64,000 nt of DNA, from assembly GCF_004402705.1 (NCBI RefSeq), contig NZ_SOFM01000021.1, positions 69,378 through 133,377 on the forward strand. The letters run 5' to 3'. The notes below the pieces were generated by a model, which was not told where the DNA came from, ran no database searches, and saw nothing but the letters and a program-made list of their open reading frames with translations. Shown one piece after another: positions 14,463 to 31,988 of this stretch (positions within the stretch are counted from its first letter, which is position 1; the number at the start of each line of letters is the position of its first letter). This DNA is from Cryobacterium mannosilyticum (GTDB lineage Bacteria; Actinomycetota; Actinomycetes; Actinomycetales; Microbacteriaceae). Position numbers and translations under genes: made by a program.

Positions 14463-16853
14463 ATGATCCTGCAAAACTGGCAGTGGATGTTTGTCTACCC
14501 GGCGGTCGTTCTGGCCATCATGGAGACCCTCTGGATCGTCTCCCGGAAACGACCCGGATTCGGGCACCGGACCGCAATCGTGATCAGCCTCCTCGTCCGG
14601 CTCATCTACCTGGTCTGGCGGGTGCTCTTCACTATTCCGACGGATGCGTGGTGGAACACGGCTACCGGTTTGGTATTGCTGGCTGTCGAGGTCATCGGTT
14701 TTGCCCAGTCCGTGACGGTCTATGCGACCTTGTGGCGGCCGCACGCCGGAGTCAGTGTGCCGCTGCCACCGGCGGACAAACTCCCCAGCGTCGACGTATT
14801 CATCGCAACCTACAACGAACCCGTGTCCATGCTCCGCATGACGATCGCCGGTGCTGTGAGCATGCGCTACCCACGCGATGCCGTACGAATTTACGTGTGC
14901 GACGACGGCGGACGAGACGAAGTGCGTCAGCTGGCCGAGCAATACGGGGCAACCCACATCACCAGGGAGGACCACGCGCATGCCAAGGCCGGCAACCTGA
15001 ACAACGCGCTCGGTCTGAGCGAAGGCGAATTGATCGTGACCCTGGACGCAGACATGGTGCCACGACCCGATTTCCTGGAACACACCGTGGGCCGTTTTCA
15101 GGACGAGAGACTGGGATTCGTCCAGTCACCGCAGGCGTTCTACAACGAGGACCCGTTTCAGTACAACCTCTTTTCCGGCAAGGCCCTGCCGAACGAGCAG
15201 GACTTCTTCATGCGCACCCTCCAGGGCGGCAAGTCCCGATTCAACGCCGTGATGTATGTCGGAAGCAACACCGTCTTCCGACGCACGGCGCTCGAGACGG
15301 TCGGAGGATTCGCGGTCGGCGTGATCACTGAAGACCTCGCCACCGGCATGCTCATCCAGGCGGCGAAGTACCGGACCGAGTTCGTGCCGGAGATCATCGC
15401 CGCAGGTCTGGCCCCCGAGAATCTTGCCGACATGCTCAAGCAGCGCGACCGGTGGTGTCGCGGGAATATCCAGACCGCTCGAAAGTGGAACCCGTTGACG
15501 CTGCCGGGTCTCACTCCCATGCAACGGTGGTTGTATTCCGACGCGGTCGTGTACTGGTACTTCGGCGTCTTCAAGCTGATCTACATCCTGGCGCCCATCC
15601 TGTTCCTGCTATTCGGAGTCACCGCACTGGACACGAGCGTGGAGGCTCTGATCGTGTTCTGGCTCCCGTCGTACCTCTGCGTCACGATGTGCTTCGTCAT
15701 CGTCGTCGGCCGGCGACGGAGCCACTCGTGGAGCAACATCTACGAGTTGGCGCTAACCCCCGCCATCGCCTTCTCCGCCGCGGCCGAAACACTCGGACTG
15801 AAGGTCAAGGCGTTCAACGTCACACCCAAGGGGGTCGGCTTGCAGCGGCAGGTATTCCACTGGCGGATCGCGCTCCCCCACCTGGTTTTGCTGGTGCTCT
15901 CGGCAATCGGCCTGCTCAACGCTCTTGTCTTTTCTCCACAGCTCGCCGGCACCGCCGCTCTGTTCATCAATGTCTTCTGGTGCCTGTATTTCGTTGTCGG
16001 CCTGGCATTGTCGGTCGCCCTCTGTGTGGAGCGCCCCCGTCTGCGGTCGGCCGAGCGCACACGCATGGGGACGATGGTGACCGCCGAATTCCAGCGAATC
16101 GGGAGTCACCCGGGAGTCCTTGTCGATCTCAGTCTCACGGGTGCGCGGGTTACGATTCCCTGGTCCGATCGGCTGGAACCTGACGTATTCGCCTCGCAGA
16201 CCGCCGCGGTCACCGCTCTGCGGCTACCTGACATCGGAGCCGTGCGCGGAACCGGAAGCTGGATAGCCACCACGCCTCAAGGAGTCAGCGTCGGCTTTCG
16301 GTTTGATCCGCTCACTCCGGAGCAGACCGTGGAATTGGTGCGTGTAATCACCGAGTCACCGAATTGGGTCCGAGGAGACGAGGAGGAGAAGGCACTCCTC
16401 GTAACCGCAGGTTGGCGGGCAGTGCGCGGAGCCTCCCGCACCCTCGCGCCCTGGCGACGGTCCCAGGTGCGGGTAGCCAGCGGCGCCCAGGCCATCTTGC
16501 ACCCTGTTGCCTCGGTGGAGATCGAATCGGCCCTCCAACGGGCACGGAAGAGATCGACCGAACGTGCCGTCGGTGGTCTGACCGACGGTTCCCAGGGCGC
16601 CGTCGTCGTACAGGTCGCTGACCAGCCATCGCCCTCGGACCCCACAACGCTCACCGCAGTGGTCGAAGACATCGGTTTCGGCGGCTGTCGGCTCTCGATG
16701 CGCCACCGCCTGCAACCGGGATCGCTCGTCATTGTTGAGATCCCCGGAAGCCTGGCGATTCCTGAGGGGGCCGAGGTGCGCTGGGTCAAGCGTCGCGGTT
16801 TACGGTTTGAGGCCGGCCTGCAGTTCGACCGGTCGGCCCCAAACCACGACTGA
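14463..16853 (+). CDS. Cellulose-synthase-like family 2 glycosyltransferase with two PilZ-type regions
   Basis: A 796-residue membrane glycosyltransferase of the BcsA type. Helices at the start precede a catalytic domain with DDGGRDE (about 148), TLDADMVP (about 195), TEDL (about 289) and the processivity motif QRDRW (about 326). Further membrane helices follow. A first PilZ region (about 520-625) has RPRLR and DLSLTG, a full RxxxR plus DxSxxG pair. A second region (about 680-790) has RARKR but DIGFGG, with Gly at the usual Ser. It probably makes a beta-linked exopolysaccharide from a UDP-sugar under cyclic-di-GMP control. No bcsB- or bcsC-like partner is adjacent. The ATG at 14463 has GGGGGA upstream. 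Confidence 0.88.
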   Translation: MILQNWQWMFVYPAVVLAIMETLWIVSRKRPGFGHRTAIVISLLVRLIYLVWRVLFTIPTDAWWNTATGLVLLAVEVIGFAQSVTVYATLWRPHAGVSVPLPPADKLPSVDVFIATYNEPVSMLRMTIAGAVSMRYPRDAVRIYVCDDGGRDEVRQLAEQYGATHITREDHAHAKAGNLNNALGLSEGELIVTLDADMVPRPDFLEHTVGRFQDERLGFVQSPQAFYNEDPFQYNLFSGKALPNEQDFFMRTLQGGKSRFNAVMYVGSNTVFRRTALETVGGFAVGVITEDLATGMLIQAAKYRTEFVPEIIAAGLAPENLADMLKQRDRWCRGNIQTARKWNPLTLPGLTPMQRWLYSDAVVYWYFGVFKLIYILAPILFLLFGVTALDTSVEALIVFWLPSYLCVTMCFVIVVGRRRSHSWSNIYELALTPAIAFSAAAETLGLKVKAFNVTPKGVGLQRQVFHWRIALPHLVLLVLSAIGLLNALVFSPQLAGTAALFINVFWCLYFVVGLALSVALCVERPRLRSAERTRMGTMVTAEFQRIGSHPGVLVDLSLTGARVTIPWSDRLEPDVFASQTAAVTALRLPDIGAVRGTGSWIATTPQGVSVGFRFDPLTPEQTVELVRVITESPNWVRGDEEEKALLVTAGWRAVRGASRTLAPWRRSQVRVASGAQAILHPVASVEIESALQRARKRSTERAVGGLTDGSQGAVVVQVADQPSPSDPTTLTAVVEDIGFGGCRLSMRHRLQPGSLVIVEIPGSLAIPEGAEVRWVKRRGLRFEAGLQFDRSAPNHD

Positions 16854-16895
16854 CCGTCCGCGTCGGCGTGCGCCCGGTCGACCGGGCGGAGACGA

Positions 16896-19790
16896 TCAGT
16901 CGCCGAAGAACACGTTCGGCGATGCCGCCGGTGCGGGCTTCGAGAACAGGTAGCCCTGGCCGTACCGGCAGCCCATCTCGGTCAGGAGGTCTCGCTGACC
17001 GGTGGTCTCGATGCCTTCCGCGACGACGTCGAGGTTGAGGGAATCGGCCAGGCGAAGGATGCCCTCGACGATCGCCCGGTCGTGCTCGGAGCGTTCGAGG
17101 TCGCGGATGAAGGTGAGGTCGATCTTCAGCAGGTCCACGGTGAACGCCTTCAGGTGGGTGAAGGAGGAATAGCCGGTGCCGAAGTCGTCGATGGCCAGCC
17201 GCACCCCGAGGGAGCGCAGTTCCTGGAAGGTGCGGGCGGCGGAGTCGATCGCATCGAGCACGGCGCTCTCGGTCAGTTCCAGCCAGAGCTGGTCCGGCGG
17301 GAGTCCGCTCTCCGCGAGAGCCCGTTTCACGACGGCCCCGAAGTCGTTCTGCACGAACTGCCGCGGTGACACGTTCACACTGACGGCCATGCGCCCGTCG
17401 AGGGAGGCGGCGGCCTGGCAGGCCTGGCCGAGCACCGTGGTGCCGATCCCCATGATCAGGCCGACCTCCTCGGCGATCGCGATGAACTCCCCTGGCGAGA
17501 CCAGGCCCCGGTCTGGTCGCCGCCACCGGGCGAGCGCCTCGGTGGCCACGACGGTGCGCTGCTGCAGGTCGACGATCGGCTGGTACCAGGTCTCGATCTC
17601 GCCCAGCTCCACGGCGTCACGCAGCGCCAGTTCGGTATCGAGACGGCGCTCGATCCTCCCGCGCAGGTCGTCGTCGAAAACCTCGTAGCGTGCCCTTCCG
17701 CGGCCCTTCGCCAGGTACATGGCCTGGTCGGCGTTCCGGAGCAGCGACTCGGCGTCGTCGTGGCCGAGACCGAAGGCGATGCCGATGCTGGCGTCGACGG
17801 ATGCGACCTGGTCGCCGACCAGAATCGGCTCGGCGATGGCCTTTTGCAGCGCCTCGGCGATCTTGTGCACGTCCCTGTTGTTGCCGACATCCGGGCAGAT
17901 CACGACGAACTCGTCGCCGCCGATGCGGGAGACCGTGTCGGTTGAGCGCGCGTTCATCCGCAGCCGAATGCCGACCTCGGTCAGCACGGCGTCACCGGCG
18001 TGATGGCCGAGGCTGTCATTGACGAACTTGAACCGGTCGAGGTCGATGAAGAGCACAGCGACGCCCTGTCCATGACCTGACGCCTGCAGGAGGGCCTGGT
18101 TGAGCCGGTCGAGAAGCAGCAGGCGGTTGGGCAGATTGGTCAGGGGATCGTGGAAGGCAAGGTGTTCCACGCGCGCCTCGGCCAGCCGGCGGGCGGTGAT
18201 GTCCTCCAGTTGGTAGAGGAGCCCCCCGGCCGACTCGCCCTCGTTGATCTCGGCGATGCTGACCTTGACCCACGTTTCCTCCTCCTCGTCGCCGCGCCGC
18301 ATCCGCCGGTCCATCCGCTGCCGGGTGGACGGCCCGTCGGCGAGGCTGAGTCGATCGCCGCCGCCGGCTCCGGCCGGCATGAAGATCTCGTCGATGTGCC
18401 CTTTGACCACGGATGTCGCTCGACCTGCGAGGTCGAAGAGCCGCTTGTTCGCCTCCAGCACCTCTCCGTCGAGGGAGACGATCGCCGTGCCGAGCGGCGA
18501 GGAGGCGAAGGCCGCCTCGAAGCGTGCTCGCGCTGCTGCGGCCGCTTCCTCGGCGTTGCGAAGATCGGTGATGTCGGTCACGGTGGCCAGGTGTCCGGTG
18601 ACGGTCTCGGGGTCCAGGCCGTGGATCGGCGCGGTGCTGACCTGAACCCAGCGCACCTGGCCCTGCGGGGTGCGGAAGCGCAGGGTGGTTTCGTAGATTG
18701 TGCCGGCGGCGACGACAGCGCCCCACTCCGCGGACACCCGATCGCTGTCGTCGGGGTGCATCGCCTTCGCCCACCCGTCCCCCAGAGACTCGTGGAGGGT
18801 CAGACCGCTCAGGGCCAGCCACTGGTCGTTCGCGGTGAGGAGCCCTCCCTCGGAGTCCAGCTCTACGATGCCGACGGGGGCGATCTTGATGAAGGTGTGG
18901 AGCTTGTCGGCGACTTCGCCGAGTTCCCGGGTGCGGCAGCCAACAGCCTCCTCGAGGGTGTGGTTGACCTCGGCCAGGGCCTGCATGGCTTCGTTGCGTT
19001 GCCGGTCGAGTTCCCTGAGTCTCCGGGCCGCGATCCACATCAGCGCGACACCCAGCACCGTCATGCTCGAAATCAGGATGGCAACGCCGAACACCGTGTC
19101 GTACAGACCCTGGTGCTGACCCCACAGCCGCAACCAGCCGAGGAGGAAAGGGCCGAGAATGAGGAACGGCACGGCACGGCGCATCAGCTGCCCCGCGCTG
19201 CCCTGATCGCGAAGCAATCCCACCAGGCCCACCGTGGGCTGCTGGAGCAGCACGGCCACCGACAGGATGGCGATGCTCAACGCCGTGTGCAGTGCGATGC
19301 TCGTGAACCCGGCCACGGTGTAGAGGGACGACACGCCATAGGCATAGCCCAGGAGGGCAATCAGGCTGATCAGCAGGGAGGCATGCGCGAAGACCTGCAC
19401 CAGGGTGGTGCGGGCCTGTCGCACGGCGATCACGGCCGTGCCGAGGAGGATCAGCCCCACCGCGGAGAGCGGCGCCATCCGCGGGTCCTGGCCGGCCAGG
19501 TCGATCCCCGGCACCCACCCGGCGATGCCGAACGTGGACCCGAGCGCGTACCCGACCAGGGTCGCAAGTGCGAGGGCGACCGTGACGGCGGCCAGGCTCA
19601 CGGCCGCCCACCGATGCGCGAGCCCGACGGAAAGTGACAAAACGATCAGGGCGACGGCGGTGATCGGCTTCATCGGCGCGAGATGCGGCAGCACGGTCGT
19701 CAACGCGGCGGTGCCGGTGTACCAGCCGATCAGGACGATGAGTCCGACAGCCCCGACGAAGGCCGCGCCGATCCGACTTGCCAAACCCAT
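16896..19790 (-). CDS. Membrane PAS-GGDEF-EAL cyclic-di-GMP enzyme
   Basis: A 964-residue protein. An N-terminal block of about eight membrane helices (1-255) precedes a coiled linker, two PAS-like domains (about 295-410 and 420-540), a GGDEF domain with intact SRIGGDEFVV (about 623) and an EAL domain with TEALARWRRP (about 750), TESAVLD, IDDFGTGYSS (about 870) and EGIET. Because both catalytic signatures are complete, it may both make and degrade cyclic-di-GMP, with PAS or membrane input deciding the balance. It is convergent with the PilZ glycosyltransferase (42-bp gap) and close to the pilus operon, which suggests local control of adhesion. Confidence 0.92.
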   Translation of the reverse strand: MGLASRIGAAFVGAVGLIVLIGWYTGTAALTTVLPHLAPMKPITAVALIVLSLSVGLAHRWAAVSLAAVTVALALATLVGYALGSTFGIAGWVPGIDLAGQDPRMAPLSAVGLILLGTAVIAVRQARTTLVQVFAHASLLISLIALLGYAYGVSSLYTVAGFTSIALHTALSIAILSVAVLLQQPTVGLVGLLRDQGSAGQLMRRAVPFLILGPFLLGWLRLWGQHQGLYDTVFGVAILISSMTVLGVALMWIAARRLRELDRQRNEAMQALAEVNHTLEEAVGCRTRELGEVADKLHTFIKIAPVGIVELDSEGGLLTANDQWLALSGLTLHESLGDGWAKAMHPDDSDRVSAEWGAVVAAGTIYETTLRFRTPQGQVRWVQVSTAPIHGLDPETVTGHLATVTDITDLRNAEEAAAAARARFEAAFASSPLGTAIVSLDGEVLEANKRLFDLAGRATSVVKGHIDEIFMPAGAGGGDRLSLADGPSTRQRMDRRMRRGDEEEETWVKVSIAEINEGESAGGLLYQLEDITARRLAEARVEHLAFHDPLTNLPNRLLLLDRLNQALLQASGHGQGVAVLFIDLDRFKFVNDSLGHHAGDAVLTEVGIRLRMNARSTDTVSRIGGDEFVVICPDVGNNRDVHKIAEALQKAIAEPILVGDQVASVDASIGIAFGLGHDDAESLLRNADQAMYLAKGRGRARYEVFDDDLRGRIERRLDTELALRDAVELGEIETWYQPIVDLQQRTVVATEALARWRRPDRGLVSPGEFIAIAEEVGLIMGIGTTVLGQACQAAASLDGRMAVSVNVSPRQFVQNDFGAVVKRALAESGLPPDQLWLELTESAVLDAIDSAARTFQELRSLGVRLAIDDFGTGYSSFTHLKAFTVDLLKIDLTFIRDLERSEHDRAIVEGILRLADSLNLDVVAEGIETTGQRDLLTEMGCRYGQGYLFSKPAPAASPNVFFGD

Positions 19791-20130
19791 GGTGCTCCCA
19801 GCTCGCGATGGGCGAGAATGCCGCCACCAGTAGAAGAATACGGGGTTCCGGCATCCTCGCCGTCCCTCGCCACGGATTCCTCTGTCGTGGCGGTCTCGGG
19901 AGGCGTAGGATCACCTCTATATGCGATAGTCACCGCCCACCGATCCGAGGAAAGCCCGGTCGGGGGACGAGGAGTTCCAGTCCGCCACTGCGTTCGTCGC
20001 CACCGCGGCCGGCACTCCCACTCGGAAGCAGGCGCCAGCGGTCGGCCGAGACGGCGTGGGTCCGCGGCTGGGGCCCCACGGCGCTCTTCCTGTTCGGCCC
20101 GTTCCTTCATCGATGAGAAGGGATTCTCAC
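19791..20130. other. 340-bp gap without a gene
   Basis: No convincing coding frame is visible. It contains a small hairpin (CGCCACG 19868-19874 with CGTGGCG 19886-19892) and an AT-richer patch around 19915-19930 (CTATATGCGATAG). On the minus strand that patch could hold a -10 (TATAGA) for the GGDEF-EAL gene, about 130 bp from its start. I see no riboswitch pattern. Confidence 0.4.
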
Positions 20131-20502
20131 ATGTTCAAGGAAGTACACACGGTATTGCCCGCGGCAGATCTCAAGCGCGCGCAGTCCTTCTATCACGACG
20201 CTCTCGACCTCGACCCTGCCGAGGTTCATCAGGGCGTTCTCGTCTACCGCCTGGATTCCGGCCAGGCCTTTGAAATCTATGAGACGAGCAATGCCGGAAC
20301 CGCCAAGAACACCCAGATGGGTTGGGTGACCGACGATCTCGACAGTGAGATGACGAGGTTGCGGGCCCGCGGAGTGGTCTTCGAGGACTACGACATTCCC
20401 GGCATGAAGACCGTCAACGGGGTCGCGACTACGGACGAGATGAAGTCCGCCTGGTTCCGCGACACCGAGGGCAACTTCATCTGCGTCTCCGAGATGCTCT
20501 GA
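20131..20502 (+). CDS. VOC (glyoxalase/bleomycin-resistance fold) family protein
   Basis: A 123-residue single VOC module: FKEVHTVLPAADLKRAQSFYHDALDL at the start and TEGNFICVSEML at the end, with the last Glu as a possible metal ligand. Substrates of this superfamily vary widely and none is indicated here. The ATG at 20131 is chosen because GAGAAGGGA lies 8-16 bp upstream. It is convergent with thiC. Function beyond the fold is unknown. Confidence 0.75.
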   Translation: MFKEVHTVLPAADLKRAQSFYHDALDLDPAEVHQGVLVYRLDSGQAFEIYETSNAGTAKNTQMGWVTDDLDSEMTRLRARGVVFEDYDIPGMKTVNGVATTDEMKSAWFRDTEGNFICVSEML

Positions 20503-20571
20503 CGTCAACCGGCCCGACCGGCCGCCTGGATGGCGCTTCGGCACCATCCAGGCGCGGACGGCAAGGCAATG

Positions 20572-22224
<1,653 letters not shown>

Positions 22225-22227
22225 TCG

Positions 22228-22325
22228 GCAGATCTCCCTACGCCGGCATTACCCGGACAGGTTCAACGGTCGACGGCCCCGGCCGTCCTCTCAGCTCGCT
22301 GGTGCGAGCTCCCGTGGTGATGTGT
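22228..22325 (-). promoter_or_regulatory. TPP riboswitch (THI element)
   Basis: On the minus strand the leader shows the conserved CTGAGAGG (about 22287-22294) and the distal block GAACCTGTCCGGGTAATGCC (about 22246-22265), followed by GGCGTAGGGAG. The AGGGAG that closes the element sits about 10 bp before the thiC ATG and can act as the ribosome site. Ligand binding would therefore hide it, a translational mode of control. Confidence 0.95.
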
Positions 22326-22372
22326 TGACTCCACCACCCTATCCGCGAATCGGACGCCGGCGAACTGTCCGG

Positions 22373-23059
22373 CTACGCCCCGGCCCAGACGTTGGCGATG
22401 ATGTCGTGGGTGTAACCGTCGGGGCCCGAGTTGACGTAGTGGGTCGCCAGCCAGATCCCGTCCCGGACGAAGTGCGACTCACCGGAGGTGCCGGCATCCC
22501 CGCTGGTCTCGGTGACGCAGCGCAGCCCGCCGAGCTCCTCGTAACAGGTCATCCCGGCGGCGGCGAGGCGCGCCTTCACGGCCGCGCTCTGCTCCGCGGT
22601 GACCCAGACCAGGTTCGTGGTGAGCCCGCTGTCGGAGCCGCCCTTCGGGTTTCCCCAGACGCAGGTGAGCTTGTCGGCCGTGTCGATGACCGTGCTGAGT
22701 TCGGCATCCGCTGTGCCGTGCCGCACTTCGGAGTCCGCCGCTTCGGTCCAGGCCGGGTTGAGCACCGCCGTGCCGAATGCCGCCACCATCGCCGGGCTGT
22801 AGAGTTCGCCGCAGGTCGACGGATGCGGCCCGGCCGGGGTGGCCGCCGGGGCAGGCGCCGCGGCCAGGGCCACCGGCGCCGGGGTCTTGCTCGGTTGGGG
22901 GCGGGCGCCCGCGGCAGCGTCACCGGGCAGGCCGGCGCCGCCGCGCCAGACGATGAGCAGCACGACGAGGGTCACGACCAGCGCCGAGCCGATAGCGCCG
23001 AGCAGGAACCAGAGCCGGCGCCGGGCGCGCGGTGGAGCGGACGGAGCTGGTGCGGTCAT
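22373..23059 (-). CDS. Single-pass secreted or membrane-anchored protein, unknown function
   Basis: A 228-residue protein. The cytoplasmic start APPRARRR precedes one transmembrane helix (about 15-38), a Pro/Ala linker (about 45-78) and a compact exterior domain. Its Cys residues at STCGELYS, LTCVWGN, MTCYEE and LRCVTE may form two disulfides. The pattern recalls actinobacterial DUF3558-like exported proteins, but I cannot assign it. It lies between thiC and rpoC on the same strand, 120 bp beyond the rpoC terminator. Confidence 0.6.
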   Translation of the reverse strand: MTAPAPSAPPRARRRLWFLLGAIGSALVVTLVVLLIVWRGGAGLPGDAAAGARPQPSKTPAPVALAAAPAPAATPAGPHPSTCGELYSPAMVAAFGTAVLNPAWTEAADSEVRHGTADAELSTVIDTADKLTCVWGNPKGGSDSGLTTNLVWVTAEQSAAVKARLAAAGMTCYEELGGLRCVTETSGDAGTSGESHFVRDGIWLATHYVNSGPDGYTHDIIANVWAGA

Positions 23060-23100
23060 TGGCGAACCCCCTGGCAGATTGGGGCCAGCCTATCGGGCAC

Positions 23101-23175
23101 GGTGGTCTCGACAGGCTCGATCACCGGGCGGGTCCGATGATCGGCCATTGGGCTCGTCGAAATCACCGGGGCTCA
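23101..23175. repeat. Degenerate Microbacteriaceae intergenic repeat
   Basis: GGTGGTCTCGACAGGCTCGA with following TCACCGGG (23101-23128) resembles the pilD-internal repeat. A second half (GGGCTCGTCGAAATCACCGG, 23150-23169) looks like an adjoining degraded copy. It lies between the 22373-23059 gene and the rpoC terminator. Confidence 0.6.
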
Positions 23176-23217
23176 ACGACGGATGGCCCCCTGCCGAAGC
23201 AGGGGGCCATCCGTCGT
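23176..23217 (-). terminator. Strong intrinsic terminator of rpoBC with a UUCG loop
   Basis: A 19-bp perfect stem (23176-23194 with 23199-23217) encloses CGAA, which is UUCG in the minus-strand RNA, an extra-stable tetraloop. It lies 12 bp past the rpoC stop. A U-tract is lacking, as is common in actinobacteria. Confidence 0.93.
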
Positions 23218-23229
23218 ACCTAGCGAATG

Positions 23230-27126
<3,897 letters not shown>

Positions 27127-27171
27127 TTTCTCTCCTTGGAAAGTTTTCGAAGTTTTCGTCAGTGGCCGGGC

Positions 27172-30666
<3,495 letters not shown>

Positions 30667-30761
30667 GGAAATAACCTCCGTGGACCCCGTCAGGTCTAGT
30701 CACTGTTAGTAATGAATACCGAGTACGAACTCCACAGACCCTCCGTATATCTGAACCCGCT

Positions 30762-30789
30762 GATATAACTGAAACGAGGTATGCCTCAA
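30762..30789 (-). promoter_or_regulatory. Candidate proximal rpoB promoter
   Basis: On the minus strand, TTGAGG (30784-30789), a 16-bp spacer and TATATC (30762-30767) form a plausible sigma-70-type promoter. The start of transcription would be about 90 nt before the rpoB TTG. Confidence 0.5.
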
Positions 30790-30856
30790 GGTGGCTTGAG
30801 CACGCAAAGCCGACCGCAATATGAAGGCAGAGATTTGTCTGGGAGCGCAAAGATCA

Positions 30857-30885
30857 AGCATAGGCGCTTTCCCACGCCGTGTCCA
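30857..30885 (-). promoter_or_regulatory. Candidate distal rpoB promoter
   Basis: On the minus strand, TGGACA (30880-30885), a 17-bp spacer and TATGCT (30857-30862) are close to consensus. Transcripts would carry a leader of about 185 nt before rpoB. Confidence 0.55.
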
Positions 30886-30893
30886 CCTCAATC

Positions 30894-30922
30894 TTGACCT
30901 TCCCGGAATTCTCAGGTATAAC
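30894..30922 (+). promoter_or_regulatory. Near-consensus promoter of the spermidine-synthase-like gene
   Basis: TTGACC (30894-30899), exactly 17 bp, then TATAAC (30917-30922), with transcription probably starting near 30929. It lies back to back with the distal rpoB promoter, the two -35 boxes being 8 bp apart. Confidence 0.75.
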
Positions 30923-30982
30923 CCACCTTCGTGTCGGTCGGATGGGCGGAGACGCGGCTGGTGGAGGGCGCAGACTGGGGGG

Positions 30983-31852
30983 ATGAGCAGGGTTGAAGCG
31001 CAGCATCCGTCGGTCACGTTGAAACTCAGCGGGCACCTGGCCGTGATCGAACCCGACCGGTTCACCCCGGGCAGTTTCAACCTGATCGTGGACGGCACGC
31101 CCCAGTCCCATGTCAACGTCGACCACCCCGACGAGTTGTTCTTCGAGTACGTGCAGCGGATCGGGCACGTGATCGACCTGATCGGCGAAGTCGGCGAGCC
31201 GATCACCGCGGTGCACCTCGGCGCCGGCGCTCTGACGCTCCCCCGCTACGTCGAGGCGACCAGGCCCGGCTCCCGGCAGCAGGTGGTGGAGCTTGAGAGC
31301 GACCTGATCGACTTCGTGCGCGCCGAACTGCCCTGGGACAAGCGCGCGCAGCTGCGGGTGCGGCACGGCGACGCTCGCGAGGTGCTCGGCAAGCTGCCCG
31401 CCGGGTTGCACGGCTCGGTCGACCTGGTCGTCGTGGACATCTTCTCCGGGGCGCGCACCCCCGCGCACGTGACCAGCCGCGAGTTCTACGAGCTGGCCGC
31501 GCCGCTGCTGAGCCCGAGGGGCGTCGTGGTGGTCAACGTCGCTGACGGGCCGGGCCTCGCCTTCGCCCGCGCCCAGGCCGCGACGCTGTCGGCCGTGTTC
31601 GACCATGTGCTCGGGCTCGCCGAGACCCAGGTGCTCAAGGGGCGCCGGTTCGGCAACATCGTGTTCGTGGCCGCCCACACGCCGATCGACCTGAGCTGGG
31701 TGTCGCGGCTGCTCGCCGGCGGCCCGCACCCGTCGAAGGTGGTCGAGGGGGCGGAGCTGCGCCAGTTCATGGCAAGCGCGCTCGCGACGACGGATGCGAC
31801 GGCCACCCCGTCGCCGCTGCCCGGCCGCACGGTCTTCCAGATCGGCAACTGA
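30983..31852 (+). CDS. Spermidine-synthase-like (class I methyltransferase fold) protein
   Basis: A 289-residue Rossmann-fold protein of the polyamine-synthase-like group. HLGAGALTLPRY corresponds to the nucleotide-binding glycine motif, QVVELESDLIDF to the acidic loop after strand 2, RHGDARE to the next loop, and VDLVVVDIFSG to the catalytic-loop region. Many actinobacteria encode such SpeE-like proteins without a decarboxylase partner, and true spermidine synthesis is not shown. The ATG at 30983 is used. A longer in-frame extension to 30821 would overlap the promoter, so it is rejected. Confidence 0.8.
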   Translation: MSRVEAQHPSVTLKLSGHLAVIEPDRFTPGSFNLIVDGTPQSHVNVDHPDELFFEYVQRIGHVIDLIGEVGEPITAVHLGAGALTLPRYVEATRPGSRQQVVELESDLIDFVRAELPWDKRAQLRVRHGDAREVLGKLPAGLHGSVDLVVVDIFSGARTPAHVTSREFYELAAPLLSPRGVVVVNVADGPGLAFARAQAATLSAVFDHVLGLAETQVLKGRRFGNIVFVAAHTPIDLSWVSRLLAGGPHPSKVVEGAELRQFMASALATTDATATPSPLPGRTVFQIGN

Positions 31853-31880
31853 GTCGGCCAGGGCCCTTCCGATTCCACAT

Positions 31881-31940
31881 TCCCTGTGGATAACTCAGCT
31901 TCCCTGTTGATAACCGCGCTTCCCTGTTAATAACCCGGTG
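31881..31940. repeat. Three 20-bp direct repeats carrying DnaA-box-like nonamers
   Basis: Each unit starts TCCCTGT. The inner nonamers are TGTGGATAA (31885-31893), TGTTGATAA (31905-31913) and TGTTAATAA (31925-31933). On the minus strand these read TTATCCACA, TTATCAACA and TTATTAACA. The first is a perfect DnaA box and the others differ at one and two positions. They share one face of the helix (20-bp spacing). The first also sits in the inverted repeat TCCACA...TGTGGA (31874-31890). Confidence 0.75.
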
Positions 31941-31988
31941 GCGAGGGCGTTGCCTCGCTGTTCCCCGTGCGGTACATCTCGCCTCCGC

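Noticed and set aside
19791..20130. A cyclic-di-GMP riboswitch near the GGDEF-EAL gene
   Set aside because: GC-rich hairpins exist but the conserved GEMM blocks are not present.
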